Shown one piece after another: positions 8,914-18,648 of a DNA stretch of 64,000 nucleotides. The notes beneath the pieces are model-generated. The model was not told where the DNA came from. It was given only the letters and a program-made list of their open reading frames with translations, and made no database searches. The position numbers were made by a program, and so were the translations under genes. Position 1 is the stretch's first letter. Each line of letters starts with the position of its first letter. The stretch is from Haloarchaeobius sp. FL176 (GTDB lineage Archaea > Halobacteriota > Halobacteria > Halobacteriales > Natrialbaceae), in the NCBI RefSeq assembly GCF_024609245.1, contig NZ_JANJYH010000013.1, positions 17,680 through 81,679 on the forward strand. The letters run 5' to 3'.

Positions 8914-9138
8914 ATGAGCGATTACTCCGACGAGGAGCAACGGATACTCGCCTACCTCCGAGACAGCGTCTCGAAGGGGCAACAGTACTTCCGTGCGAAG
9001 AACATCGCGGACGCCATAGACCTCTCCTCGAAGCAGGTGGGGTCGCGACTCCCGCACCTCTCGGAGAAGTCCGAGGACGTCGACATCGAGAAGTGGGGTC
9101 GCTCACGGTCGACGACGTGGAAAGTAACGGTTAGCTAA
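8914..9138 (+). CDS. DUF7123 family winged-helix-like protein
   Basis: This 74-residue protein has the pattern of a small helix-turn-helix: helix EEQRILAYLRDSV, then IADAIDLSSKQVGSRL as the recognition pair, and a short wing ending WGRSRSTTWKVTV. It resembles the haloarchaeal DUF7123 family, commonly described as hypothetical DNA-binding proteins. A TTATTAG element about 32 nt upstream of the ATG would serve as TATA box. It is likely cytoplasmic and monocistronic. Target unknown. Confidence 0.8.
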   Translation: MSDYSDEEQRILAYLRDSVSKGQQYFRAKNIADAIDLSSKQVGSRLPHLSEKSEDVDIEKWGRSRSTTWKVTVS

Positions 9139-9182
9139 CCCGATTCCGCTGCGTTTTTGGCCACGAGGGAATCAGTTATCGT

Positions 9183-9617
9183 ATGACAGTCCGGGTCGAG
9201 CGGACGTTCGAGTTCCCGGTTGCCCCCGAACGAGTCTGGGCCTTCATCGCGGATCCGGAGCTTCGTGCTCGTCCCATCAGCGTCGTGGACCGGTTCGAGC
9301 TCCGTAACGAGGACGGCACAGAGGCGACGTGGCACGTCAAACTGCCCATCCCGCTCGTCCGGCGCACCGTCGCCGTGAAGACTCGCGACGTCGACCGACG
9401 CGAGCCGGAGTTCGTCCGGTTCGAGGGTCGGTCGAAGGTGATGCGGGTCACCGGAGAACACCGGATACGAGAGACGGAGGAGGGCTGTACCCTCACGAAC
9501 CGGTTCATCGTGGACGGAAAGCTCCCTGGCGTCGAACGGTTCTTCGAGCGCAATCTGGACCAGGAGCTCGACAACCTCGAGGCCGCCATGCGCGAACATC
9601 TGGAGCTGCCGGCATGA
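9183..9617 (+). CDS. SRPBCC (START-like) family protein
   Basis: This 144-residue protein has the helix-grip fold of the SRPBCC/polyketide-cyclase superfamily. Its opening (RTFEFPVAPERVWAFIADPE) and closing helix (FFERNLDQELDNLEAAMREHL) are typical. Members bind hydrophobic ligands or act in lipid and coenzyme chemistry. The stop codon overlaps the ATG of the nitrilase-family gene by four bases, so the two are co-translated and may act on a common metabolite. The ligand cannot be read from the sequence. Confidence 0.88.
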   Translation: MTVRVERTFEFPVAPERVWAFIADPELRARPISVVDRFELRNEDGTEATWHVKLPIPLVRRTVAVKTRDVDRREPEFVRFEGRSKVMRVTGEHRIRETEEGCTLTNRFIVDGKLPGVERFFERNLDQELDNLEAAMREHLELPA

Positions 9618-10426
9618 AACTCGCACTCGCACAGCTGGCGGTCGAACCGGCGGCCATCGACGACAACGTCGACCGCGCCGTCGCGGCCGTCGAGTCCGCG
9701 GCCGAGCGCGGGGCGGACCTCGTCGCGCTCCCCGAGCTGTTCAACGTGGGCTACTTCGCCTTCGACGTGTACCAGCGCGCCGCCGAGGGGCTCGGCGGGG
9801 AGACGCTCACACGCCTGTCCGACGTCGCGGCCGCCAACGACGTCGCAGTGCTCGCCGGCACCATCGTCGAGGACCTCGGGGCGACCGCCGCAACCGGCAC
9901 CGCGCCGACGCCAGCCGACGAGGGGCTGGCGAACACCGCGGTCCTGTTCGACGCCGACGGCGAGCGCCAGCTCGTCTACCGCAAACACCACCTGTTCGGC
10001 TACGCCTCGGCGGAGGCCGAGCTGTTGACACCCGGTGAGCGCACCCCCACCACCGACCTGGGTGGGTTCACCGCCGCCGTCACCACGTGCTACGACCTGC
10101 GGTTCCCGGAACTGTACCGTGAACTGCAGGAGCGGGGCGCGACACTGACGCTCGTGCCGAGCGCGTGGCCCTACCCCCGCGTCGAGCACTGGCGGACGCT
10201 CTCCCGCGCCCGTGCCATCGAGAACCTCTCGTACGTCGCTACGATCAACGGCAGCGGCGAGTTCGACGACGCGACCCTGCTCGGCCGCTCGACCGTCTAC
10301 GACCCCTGGGGCACCCCGGTCGCGACGACGGACGACAGTCCGGCCCTCGTCGAAGCCGAGGTCGACCCGGCGGCGGTCGAGGACGTCCGCGACGAGTTCC
10401 CGGCCCTCGAGGACGCACGCTTCTGA
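9614..10426 (+). CDS. Carbon-nitrogen hydrolase (nitrilase superfamily)
   Basis: This 270-residue enzyme has the complete Glu-Lys-Cys catalytic triad of the nitrilase superfamily: E41 in LPELFN, K124 in YRKHHLFG and C159 in TTCYDLRFPELYR. The length and the CYDLRFPEL signature place it with the omega-amidase/Nit-type amidases rather than true nitrilases. A likely reaction is hydrolysis of a small amide such as an alpha-keto acid amide, in the cytoplasm. It overlaps the SRPBCC gene by ATGA. The start at 9614 gives a conserved N-terminal strand (MKLALAQLAV). Confidence 0.92.
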   Translation: MKLALAQLAVEPAAIDDNVDRAVAAVESAAERGADLVALPELFNVGYFAFDVYQRAAEGLGGETLTRLSDVAAANDVAVLAGTIVEDLGATAATGTAPTPADEGLANTAVLFDADGERQLVYRKHHLFGYASAEAELLTPGERTPTTDLGGFTAAVTTCYDLRFPELYRELQERGATLTLVPSAWPYPRVEHWRTLSRARAIENLSYVATINGSGEFDDATLLGRSTVYDPWGTPVATTDDSPALVEAEVDPAAVEDVRDEFPALEDARF

Positions 10427-10445
10427 CGCGTGGGGAAGTCGCGGA

Positions 10446-10452
10446 CTTTATA
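10446..10452 (+). promoter_or_regulatory. TATA box of a candidate RNA gene
   Basis: CTTTATA lies 24 nt before the first base of a run of perfect hairpins at 10476. No protein gene follows at leaderless distance, so the box may drive the structured RNA proposed at 10475-10711. Confidence 0.4.
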
Positions 10453-10474
10453 CGTCCGGGGGCCAAAGCAGTGG

Positions 10475-10711
10475 ATGCCGGAGAGACGCTTTTCACGTCG
10501 ATTCCGGCAAACGCCCGTCGCACCTACGCCCGCGCCCACTTCCGTTCCGTGGGGCTACCTAGGAGCCTATCGCGGAACGGAACTCTCGCCTCTACCTTGC
10601 CCGAAGCGGCGCCGGTGTCGCTTCGAACCCGCCACCCTCGTCCGCGACCGGCCCGCACTCCTGTCCCTCGCGGGCCGCCGTCTGCGTCGACGAGGACGTT
10701 CTCAGCGTCCG
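10475..10711 (+). ncRNA. Candidate structured RNA (run of hairpins)
   Basis: The 331-bp gap between the nitrilase-family gene and the next coding region carries five perfect inverted repeats in a row. Arms are TGCCGGA/TCCGGCA (10476-10482, 10503-10509) with an inner GACG/CGTC pair; TTCCGTTCCG/CGGAACGGAA (10540-10549, 10573-10582) with an inner GGCT/AGCC pair; CGAAGCG/CGCTTCG (10602-10608, 10619-10625); CGGCCCGC/GCGGGCCG (10649-10656, 10670-10677); and GGACG/CGTCC (10694-10698, 10706-10710). A TATA box lies at the right distance upstream. It has none of the SRP or RNase P core motifs I know. The identity is unknown and could still be a tandem of terminators. Confidence 0.4.
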
Positions 10712-10757
10712 ATAATTACTACCGGGCTACATAGCTGTTCCAGCCGAACATCGAGCT

Positions 10758-11078
10758 ATGGCTCCCGAACTCGAAGACCTGACTGGCATCGTCGTCTTGG
10801 GCCTGCTCGCGGTAGCCCTCGCACTGACCGTTGTCGGCATCGAAACGGTCGCCGGGTACGAGGTCCTCGCCGCAGGGGAGTCCGCGGTCGGGTTCCTCGC
10901 GGCCGGTAACTTCAGCGTCGGCGTCATGTCGACCGGCATCTTCTCGGTCGGCTTCTTCGCCGCGGGGATCTTCTCGGTCGGCGTGTTCTCCATCGGAATC
11001 TTCTCCGTCGGGCTCGCCTCCTTCGGTGTCTACGCGGTGGGGCTGTACGCGGCAGAGAAACAGCTCAGCGGGTCCTGA
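10758..11078 (+). CDS. Membrane protein with repeated GIFSVG-type motifs
   Basis: This 106-residue protein begins with a transmembrane helix (residues 10-30) and then shows a run of near-repeats, about every ten residues: GESAVGFLAAG, NFSVGVMSTG, IFSVGFFAAG, IFSVGVFSIG, IFSVGLASFG, VYAVGLYAAE. The periodic Gly-x-Phe-Ser-x-Gly pattern is almost uncharged and strongly hydrophobic. It could form a beta-helical or packed-helix membrane element. An ATAATTA box at 10712-10718 lies upstream. The family is widespread in haloarchaea as far as I recall, but the role is not known. Confidence 0.7.
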   Translation: MAPELEDLTGIVVLGLLAVALALTVVGIETVAGYEVLAAGESAVGFLAAGNFSVGVMSTGIFSVGFFAAGIFSVGVFSIGIFSVGLASFGVYAVGLYAAEKQLSGS

Positions 11079-11091
11079 CGCGGACCGCGCT

Positions 11092-12627
<1,536 letters not shown>

Positions 12628-12750
12628 GACGAATCAGGTAAAATTTTCGCTGTCACCCGTCAAAAAGGCTGCTATGTGTCGGACCGAGTCCCCCGCCCAT
12701 GGTCGGATACACCTTCAAACACAGCATTGATTCCGAGCTATCGAGCGTGG

Positions 12751-12757
12751 TTTTATG
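12751..12757 (+). promoter_or_regulatory. TATA box that decides a TTG start
   Basis: TTTTATG is centred about 23-25 nt before the TTG at 12777. An in-frame TAG sits immediately before that TTG, so the box supports a leaderless transcript beginning at an unusual start codon. Confidence 0.5.
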
Positions 12758-12776
12758 AACTGAAAGTTCTTGTTAG

Positions 12777-13082
12777 TTGCCATTTCTGTCTCACGCCGCG
12801 GGCTTCGCGCCGCTTCGGGTTTCCGTCGACCCTGGTGACCGTGTGCGGTGGGAGAACCTCGACGCGACCGCGCACGACATCACCCCAGACACCGAGGTTG
12901 GCGGTGCCGCCAGCTGGGAGTTCGACGCGGACACCGTCGAGTCCGGTGGGACCCTCGACCCCGTGTTCGAGGAGCGCGGGCTGTACGCCTACCGGTGCAG
13001 CATCCACGGCCCCGAGGCGATGTGCGGCGCTGTCGTGGTCGGAGATGTGGGCGTCGACACCGCGCTGCCCTGCCAGGACTGA
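12777..13082 (+). CDS. Small cupredoxin (halocyanin-like), no signal peptide
   Basis: This 101-residue protein has the plastocyanin/halocyanin fold and a complete type 1 copper ligand set: H33 (TAHDI), C74, H77 and M82 in YRCSIHGPEAM, with the C+3 and C+8 spacing of halocyanins. The start is TTG at 12777, since a TAG codon precedes it directly and a TATA box lies 23-25 nt upstream. There is no Tat leader or lipobox, unlike usual halocyanins, so the protein is either cytoplasmic or its leader has been lost. It faces the cohesin-like gene, whose 3' end lies 14 bp away. Confidence 0.75.
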   Translation: MPFLSHAAGFAPLRVSVDPGDRVRWENLDATAHDITPDTEVGGAASWEFDADTVESGGTLDPVFEERGLYAYRCSIHGPEAMCGAVVVGDVGVDTALPCQD

Positions 13083-13096
13083 AGACGAGCGGGTGC

Positions 13097-13864
13097 TCAG
13101 CTGCGACGGCTGCCGACGACGAGCACCAGCGCCAGCGCGGCGACGGTGAGCAGTCCGCCCGCGCCACCAACGCCGAGTGCGACCGTACCGTCGTCGTCGG
13201 TGGTCTTCGTCGGTGCCGGCGTCGTCCCGGGCGCGTCCGTCGCGCTCGGCGTGCCCGGTCGGTCGGTCGTCGGTGCGGGTGTCGGGGTGGCCGTCGCCGT
13301 CGTGGTCGTCCCGTCACCGACCGTCAGCTGCCCGTCGTCCGCCGCCGGATCGAGCCGCGAGCCGTCGTCGTCGTCGACCTGCTCGACCGACAGCACCAGG
13401 TCGACCGTGCCGGCGGTCTCGCCGGCCAGGGTGACGCTGCCGAGGGCGACCGGTCCGTCGCCCGGGCCGACCGCGTCGTCGAGGTCCGCGGACTTCAGGC
13501 GGGCCGAGTCACCGTCGTCGGCGACGATGACGGAGCCGTCGCCGATGGCCGGGAACGGCTCGGCGAGGGCTGCGTCGGTGATGGTCGCCGTCTCGGTGTC
13601 GGTGACGGTGACCGTGACGTTGAACCCGGAGAGTCCCGTGGGGACGCTCGACAGTGTCAGCGTCGTCTCCGTGGTTTCGTCGGGAGCGACCGTGGCGTCG
13701 GCGACGGCGAGTGTGGGCTCGTCAGGTCCGGGAGCGACATCGTCGCCGGCACCTGCCCCGACCGTGCCGACGTGTGCACCGGCGAGCGCGGGGCCGAGCG
13801 CGAGCGCCACCACGAGCGCGGCGATGGTCGTGCGGAGCGTGGTCGTCGAGTCGGGGCGCGCCAT
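13097..13864 (-). CDS. Membrane-anchored cohesin-like surface protein
   Basis: This 255-residue exported protein has a signal peptide (about residues 1-30, ending ALAGAHVG), then a cohesin-like beta domain (about 48-180, beginning PTLAVADATVAPDET, with SVPTGLSGFNVTVTV). A Thr/Pro-rich stalk (about 182-220) and a C-terminal transmembrane helix with a basic stop (GSRRS) follow. The beta domain is clearly related to residues 940-1075 of the large protein encoded just upstream. The genes are 4 bp apart and co-transcribed, so this is the natural surface anchor for the dockerin of that protein. Binding itself is inferred. Confidence 0.75.
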   Translation of the reverse strand: MARPDSTTTLRTTIAALVVALALGPALAGAHVGTVGAGAGDDVAPGPDEPTLAVADATVAPDETTETTLTLSSVPTGLSGFNVTVTVTDTETATITDAALAEPFPAIGDGSVIVADDGDSARLKSADLDDAVGPGDGPVALGSVTLAGETAGTVDLVLSVEQVDDDDGSRLDPAADDGQLTVGDGTTTTATATPTPAPTTDRPGTPSATDAPGTTPAPTKTTDDDGTVALGVGGAGGLLTVAALALVLVVGSRRS

Positions 13865-13868
13865 TCCT

Positions 13869-16800
13869 CTACACCTCCTCGAACAGCGTCGTGATGTCGT
13901 CGAAGTCGATGCGACCGTTGTCGTTGAAGTCGAAGGAGTCGACGTAGTCCTGGATGGCGTCTTCCTCGCGGTTCTCGAAGAACACGACCACGTCTTCGAA
14001 GTCCAGCTGGCCGTTGCCGTTCAGGTCCTCGTAGACACCGTCGTCGTCGGGGTCCGTCGGCAGGTCGTTGTCGCCGATGCGCTCGACCGGCGCGATGGTG
14101 ATGTCGCCCGTGCTCGTCGCCGCGTCGATGACGGAGCCGTCGTCGGCGTCGAGCGCCTCGATGCCGAGGTCGACACCGGTCGTGCCGTCGGACTGCGGTG
14201 CAAGCGAGATGGTCGCGAGCGGTACGTCGGACGCGCCGGTGCCGACGTTGTCCTCGATGTCCGCAGCCTCGAGCGTGACCGTCGAGCCGTCGTCGCTGAT
14301 GGACGCCACCGTGGTCGAGTCGGGGAAGGCGTCGTCGAAGCTCACGTCGGTCGCCGCGGCGACCTCGGTGTCCGCGATGGTGATGGTGACGTCGAAGCCA
14401 GCGAGGCCGTCGGGCGCGTTCGACAGCGAGAGGTCGGCCGGAACGGCGCTCCCGGCCCCGTTTCGGTCGGGGAAGCTGACCGAGAGGGTCGGTGAGCCCG
14501 GCTCGTCGCCGCCCGTGCCTGGCTCGTAGGCGTCGAAGAGGTCGAAGCCCTGGTGGAAGTTCGTCGTCGTGACGAGCCCCGCGTCGCCGTCGACGTTGTT
14601 GGAGTCGTCGGTGACGGCGTCGCCGGTGAGACGGAGGTCGCTGCCGAGGGCGCTCGCGAGGTCGTTCAGGTTCTGGCGGGCCGCGTCGCTCGCGTTCGCA
14701 TCACCGAGGAGCACGATTGCGCCGCCGTCGTCGCGGAAGCTCCGGAGCGCGTCGACCTCCACGTCGGAGAACGCCTCGGTGTGGCTCGTGACGAGCAGCG
14801 CGCGACCACGCGAGAGCTTCTCGGCGGTCGGCTCGTTGACCTGCTCGAAGTTCAGGCCGGCACCCTCCAGGAACCGCTGGTAGTACGCGGCGTCCTCGTT
14901 CGAGAGGCCGAAGTCCGCGCTGAACTGGCCGTGGCCACCGTCGATGAGCACGTCGCCGCCGCGCCCCGACAGGGAGTCGGCGAGGTTCGAGACGAACGTG
15001 AAGTTCTCGAAGCCGGAGACGTCGTAGCCCGAGCCCTCGGCCTCCTCGTGGGACTCGTCGACCAGCAGGCCGCCGAGCATCGCGACGTTCTTGCCCCGGT
15101 CGACGGCGCTGAGCGGTGCCTCGGCCGTGCTGGCGCTCGACTCGGCGTTGACCGGGACGCGGCCCTGACCGAGGGTCCCGTTCGCGGAGCCGACGGCCGC
15201 GGGCGTCGGCACGAACAGGTCCTCGACGGGTCGATTCCGGTAGCTCGGTGCCGAGGCGACGTCGCTCTCCGCCCAGAGGCCCGTCCCCTCGCTGCGCGCC
15301 GCGTTCTCGGAGGCCCAGAACTCGTCGTGCATCGAGAGGCCGGAGCCGTAGACGCGAGCGTACCCCTCCTCGATGAGCGAGGCGTTGTACAGCGTGTCCG
15401 TGCTGCCGTCGCCGGACGCGTCGTACTCGACGTAGCCGAGCAGCCGGTCGAACGGGTCCGTGATGCCCTCGTTCTCGTCGAAGCTGACGACGACGTCCGC
15501 GCCGGAGAGCTCCTGCGTGGCGAAGTCGGTCGCCTCGACGGCCCACTCCTGCAGGTACGCGAGCGGGTCATCGGCGTCGCCGCCGAACAGGCCCGCGTAG
15601 CTGTCGGTGTTGAACTGCTGGGTGGTGAAGGAGAAGTCCCCGTCGACCAGCACCTGCGCGTCGTTGTAGCGGAAGGCCGCGCCGACCTCGGCGAGGGCCG
15701 CGTTCAGGGCCTCGGTCTTGTCGAAGTCGTTGTAGTCGGACTTGCCGATGAACGTGACCGGGTTGCCGTTCGCCGCGAAGGCGGCGAGCGCGTCGCGGTT
15801 CGCGTCGGAGAGCGCGTTCGGCGACGAGATGACGAACGCGTCGGCGTCGCCCGCCGCGGCCGCGAGGTCGCCGCTCTCCTCGAGCGTGTAGCCCGCGTCC
15901 TCGGCACGGCCCTCGAAGTTACCGAACTGGTCGGAGAGGGTGTCGTACTGGCCGTTGTCGAGCCAGACGACGGTGCCCTCGCCGCCCAGCTGGGCGTCCC
16001 AGGCGTTGAGCAGGAGGTCGCCGTTGTCGCCGTCCCAGTCGCCGCCGTCGTTGACCATGTTCGCGCTGAGCCCGACGAGGTTCCCGTCCTTCACGCCGAG
16101 CGGGATGTCGGTGCCGTCGGGGTAGCTCACGGCGTCGCCGCCGTTCTGGTCGACGACCGTCGCGTTCGACGGTGCCCAGTACAGCACCGTCGAGGCGTCC
16201 GTCAGTGGCTCCATCGCGTCGTTCAGGAAGCAGGTTCCGCTGTACTGCGAGAGGCTGTCGACGGGCCGCACGTCGTTGACCGTCTCGTAGGCGAGCCCCT
16301 CCCACTCCTCCGGCCGCTCGGCACTCGCGTTCTCGGGCTTCTCCGCGGTGTCGACACCGAGGACACGAATTGACTGTGCGCCCACGTCCTGATTCTCGAA
16401 CTCGACGGTGAACGTGTCGCCGTCGGCGACGCCCGTCACGGTCCCGGGGTAGCTCTCGCCCGGCTCGAACGGGAGTTCCCCGCCACCGATACCCTCCCGG
16501 GCGGCGAACAGCTCCGGGTACTGCTCGGTGTTGCCGTTCTCGGTGAGCACGGCGAAGTTCTCGAAGCCGCTGTTCTCGTCGTCGTACACCTGGTCGTCGT
16601 TGAACCGGAAGGCCGCGCCGACGGTCTCGGCGACGGCGTTCAGGTTGGCGGTCCGGTCCTCGTCCTGGAAGTCCGAGGCGTCGTGCAGGAACAGCGCGCC
16701 ACCGGCGTCGACGAACGAGGCGACTGCCGAGAGCTCGCTGTCGGTGAGTGCGGTCGCCGGGCGGGCGAGCACCAGTCCGTCGGCGTTCCCGAGGTCCGCG

Positions 16801-17312
16801 CCGAGGTTGGTCGTCGCGTTCACCGTGTAGCCGTTCTCCTCCGCGTAGCCGGCGAACATCGAGATGTCCGCCCGCGTGACCGCGTTGTCGTGTCCCTCGT
16901 CGACGAGGACCGTCGCGTCGCCGCCGGTCAGGTCGTCCCAGACGTTCAGGAGGAACTCCTCGTTGCCGGCGTCGCCGAAGGACTCCTGGTTGTTGACGAA
17001 GTCGTTGCCGACGCCGACGACGGTCCCGTCGATGGCGACGAGCGGGATGTCGGTGCCGTCGGGGTAGCTCACGGCGTCGTCGTTCCCGTCCTCGTCCGCG
17101 TTGTACGCGGTCGACTCGGCCCAGACGAGCACCTTCGAGCTGTCCGTGAGCGGCTCGCCCGAGGCGTTCAGCAGGCTGCCGGTGGAGTAGAACCGGAGCT
17201 GGCCGACGTCGAGTGCCGCGGTCTGACCGAACGATGCCCCCGCTCCCGTGGCCGACACGACGCTACCGAGTGACGTAGCGGCGAGTGTGGCCATAAAATC
17301 GCGTCGTTGCAC
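13869..17312 (-). CDS. Tat-exported modular nuclease-like protein with dockerin
   Basis: This 1147-residue secreted protein starts at GTG 17312, which places the Tat motif QRRDFM at residues 2-7. Order: repeat unit one (38-270), N-half of a staphylococcal-nuclease fold (about 287-345), repeat unit two (355-577), C-half of the nuclease fold (about 583-682), a third related domain (787-930), a cohesin-like domain (940-1075) and a two-loop dockerin (1085-1147, DLNGNGQLDFED and DFNDNGRIDFDD). Nuclease residues R316, D321, E324 and R623 are retained. The repeat units look like GATase/DUF4350-type alpha-beta domains. Some of the start is uncertain, but the Tat motif supports it. Confidence 0.8.
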   Translation of the reverse strand: MQRRDFMATLAATSLGSVVSATGAGASFGQTAALDVGQLRFYSTGSLLNASGEPLTDSSKVLVWAESTAYNADEDGNDDAVSYPDGTDIPLVAIDGTVVGVGNDFVNNQESFGDAGNEEFLLNVWDDLTGGDATVLVDEGHDNAVTRADISMFAGYAEENGYTVNATTNLGADLGNADGLVLARPATALTDSELSAVASFVDAGGALFLHDASDFQDEDRTANLNAVAETVGAAFRFNDDQVYDDENSGFENFAVLTENGNTEQYPELFAAREGIGGGELPFEPGESYPGTVTGVADGDTFTVEFENQDVGAQSIRVLGVDTAEKPENASAERPEEWEGLAYETVNDVRPVDSLSQYSGTCFLNDAMEPLTDASTVLYWAPSNATVVDQNGGDAVSYPDGTDIPLGVKDGNLVGLSANMVNDGGDWDGDNGDLLLNAWDAQLGGEGTVVWLDNGQYDTLSDQFGNFEGRAEDAGYTLEESGDLAAAAGDADAFVISSPNALSDANRDALAAFAANGNPVTFIGKSDYNDFDKTEALNAALAEVGAAFRYNDAQVLVDGDFSFTTQQFNTDSYAGLFGGDADDPLAYLQEWAVEATDFATQELSGADVVVSFDENEGITDPFDRLLGYVEYDASGDGSTDTLYNASLIEEGYARVYGSGLSMHDEFWASENAARSEGTGLWAESDVASAPSYRNRPVEDLFVPTPAAVGSANGTLGQGRVPVNAESSASTAEAPLSAVDRGKNVAMLGGLLVDESHEEAEGSGYDVSGFENFTFVSNLADSLSGRGGDVLIDGGHGQFSADFGLSNEDAAYYQRFLEGAGLNFEQVNEPTAEKLSRGRALLVTSHTEAFSDVEVDALRSFRDDGGAIVLLGDANASDAARQNLNDLASALGSDLRLTGDAVTDDSNNVDGDAGLVTTTNFHQGFDLFDAYEPGTGGDEPGSPTLSVSFPDRNGAGSAVPADLSLSNAPDGLAGFDVTITIADTEVAAATDVSFDDAFPDSTTVASISDDGSTVTLEAADIEDNVGTGASDVPLATISLAPQSDGTTGVDLGIEALDADDGSVIDAATSTGDITIAPVERIGDNDLPTDPDDDGVYEDLNGNGQLDFEDVVVFFENREEDAIQDYVDSFDFNDNGRIDFDDITTLFEEV

Positions 17313-17504
17313 ACTGGGTGAACTAATCGATACCAGTATAAATTCACCGATTTGTTGGAAGATTAAAGATATAGAATATATAGGATTAGGGAAAGCACGC
17401 ACTTGGTTGAATAAACGTGGGACAGCCAGTTCCAGATTTTCGACGCGGCGGACGCCGGGGGCGACCTTCGGCATTTTTATTTCCGCCCTCGGCAAGTGTT
17501 GCGT

Positions 17505-18647
17505 ATGGACTTCACGCTGCCGGACGAGCACCGGATGATCCGCGAGGAGGTTCGGCGCTTCTGCGACGAGGAGATCGAACCCATCGCGCAGGAGATCGAG
17601 GACGAGCACCGCTTCCCCGACGAAATCTTCGACCAGCTCGCCGACCTGGACGTCATGGGCGTGCCCATCTCGGAGGAGTACGGCGGCCTCGGCGGCGACA
17701 CGCTGATGTACGCCGTGGTCGCGGAGGAGCTCGGCCGCGTCTCGGGCTCCGTCGCGCTCTCGTACGTGGCCCACACGTCGCTGGCCTCGAAGCCCCTCGA
17801 GCTGTTCGGCACCGAGGAACAGAAGGAGCGCTGGCTCACGCCGCTGGCCTCCGGCGAGTACCTCGGCGGCTGGGCGCTCACCGAGCCGAGCAGCGGGTCG
17901 GACGCCTCCGACATGGACACCACGGCCGAGAAGGACGGCGACGAGTGGGTGCTCAACGGCACGAAGCAGTTCATCACGAACGCGAGCGTCGCCGGCAGCG
18001 TCCTCGTCAAGGCCGTCACCGACCCCGGCGAGGGTTACGGCGGTATCTCGACGTTCATCGTCGACCCGGAGGCGGACGACGGCTTCGAGGTCACCACCGT
18101 CTGGGACAAGATGGGCCTGAACGCCTCGCCCACCTGCGAGATAAAGCTCACCGACGTGCGCGTGCCCGAGGACCGGATGCTCGGCGAGCGTGGCGACGGC
18201 TGGGACCAGACGAAGAAGACCCTCGACGGCGGGCGCATCTCCATCGCCGCCATCTCGACCGGGCTCGCACAGGGGGCGTACGAGGCAGCGAGGGAGTACT
18301 CGACGGAGCGCGAACAGTTCGGCCAGCCCATCTCGAAGTTCGACGCCATCCGCGACAAGGTCGTCGACATGGACCGGAAGATCGAGCGCGCACGCCTGCT
18401 CACCCACAAGTCGGCGTGGCAGTACGACCAGGGCCAGTCCGTCACGAAGTCCTCGTCGCTCGCGAAGCTAGACGCCAGCGAGGCCGCCCGCGAGGTCGCC
18501 GAGGAGGCCGTCCAGACGCTGGGCGGCTACGGCTACACCGAGGACTTCTCACCACAGCGGTTCTACCGCGACGCGAAGCTCATGGAGATCGGCGAGGGCA
18601 CCAGCGAGATACAGCACCTCGTCATCGGCCGCGAACTCGGACTGTAG
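17505..18647 (+). CDS. Acyl-CoA dehydrogenase
   Basis: This 380-residue flavoenzyme introduces a trans-2,3 double bond into acyl-CoA in fatty-acid or branched-chain catabolism. It has the three-part family layout: N-terminal helices, a middle beta domain with WALTEPSSGSDASD (FAD and substrate contacts), and a C-terminal helical domain with YGYTEDF and the EGTSEIQ signature near the end. Length is normal. I chose ATG 17505 because MDFTLPDEH aligns with the usual start; a TTG/CTG three codons upstream is less likely. It is divergent from the dockerin gene with about 190 bp of AT-rich promoter DNA between. Confidence 0.94.
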   Translation: MDFTLPDEHRMIREEVRRFCDEEIEPIAQEIEDEHRFPDEIFDQLADLDVMGVPISEEYGGLGGDTLMYAVVAEELGRVSGSVALSYVAHTSLASKPLELFGTEEQKERWLTPLASGEYLGGWALTEPSSGSDASDMDTTAEKDGDEWVLNGTKQFITNASVAGSVLVKAVTDPGEGYGGISTFIVDPEADDGFEVTTVWDKMGLNASPTCEIKLTDVRVPEDRMLGERGDGWDQTKKTLDGGRISIAAISTGLAQGAYEAAREYSTEREQFGQPISKFDAIRDKVVDMDRKIERARLLTHKSAWQYDQGQSVTKSSSLAKLDASEAAREVAEEAVQTLGGYGYTEDFSPQRFYRDAKLMEIGEGTSEIQHLVIGRELGL

Positions 18648-18648
18648 C

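Noticed and set aside
10475..10711. SRP 7S RNA or RNase P RNA
   Set aside because: No conserved core motifs of either were found and the length does not fit RNase P. I left the RNA unnamed.
10430..10909. Open frames through the hairpin region
   Set aside because: Their composition is Arg/Pro-rich with no domain, and they overlap the hairpins and the start of the next gene.
17313..18407. Upstream extension of the dockerin gene frame
   Set aside because: It runs antisense through acyl-CoA dehydrogenase and would place the Tat motif in the interior. GTG 17312 puts the Tat motif at the N-terminus.
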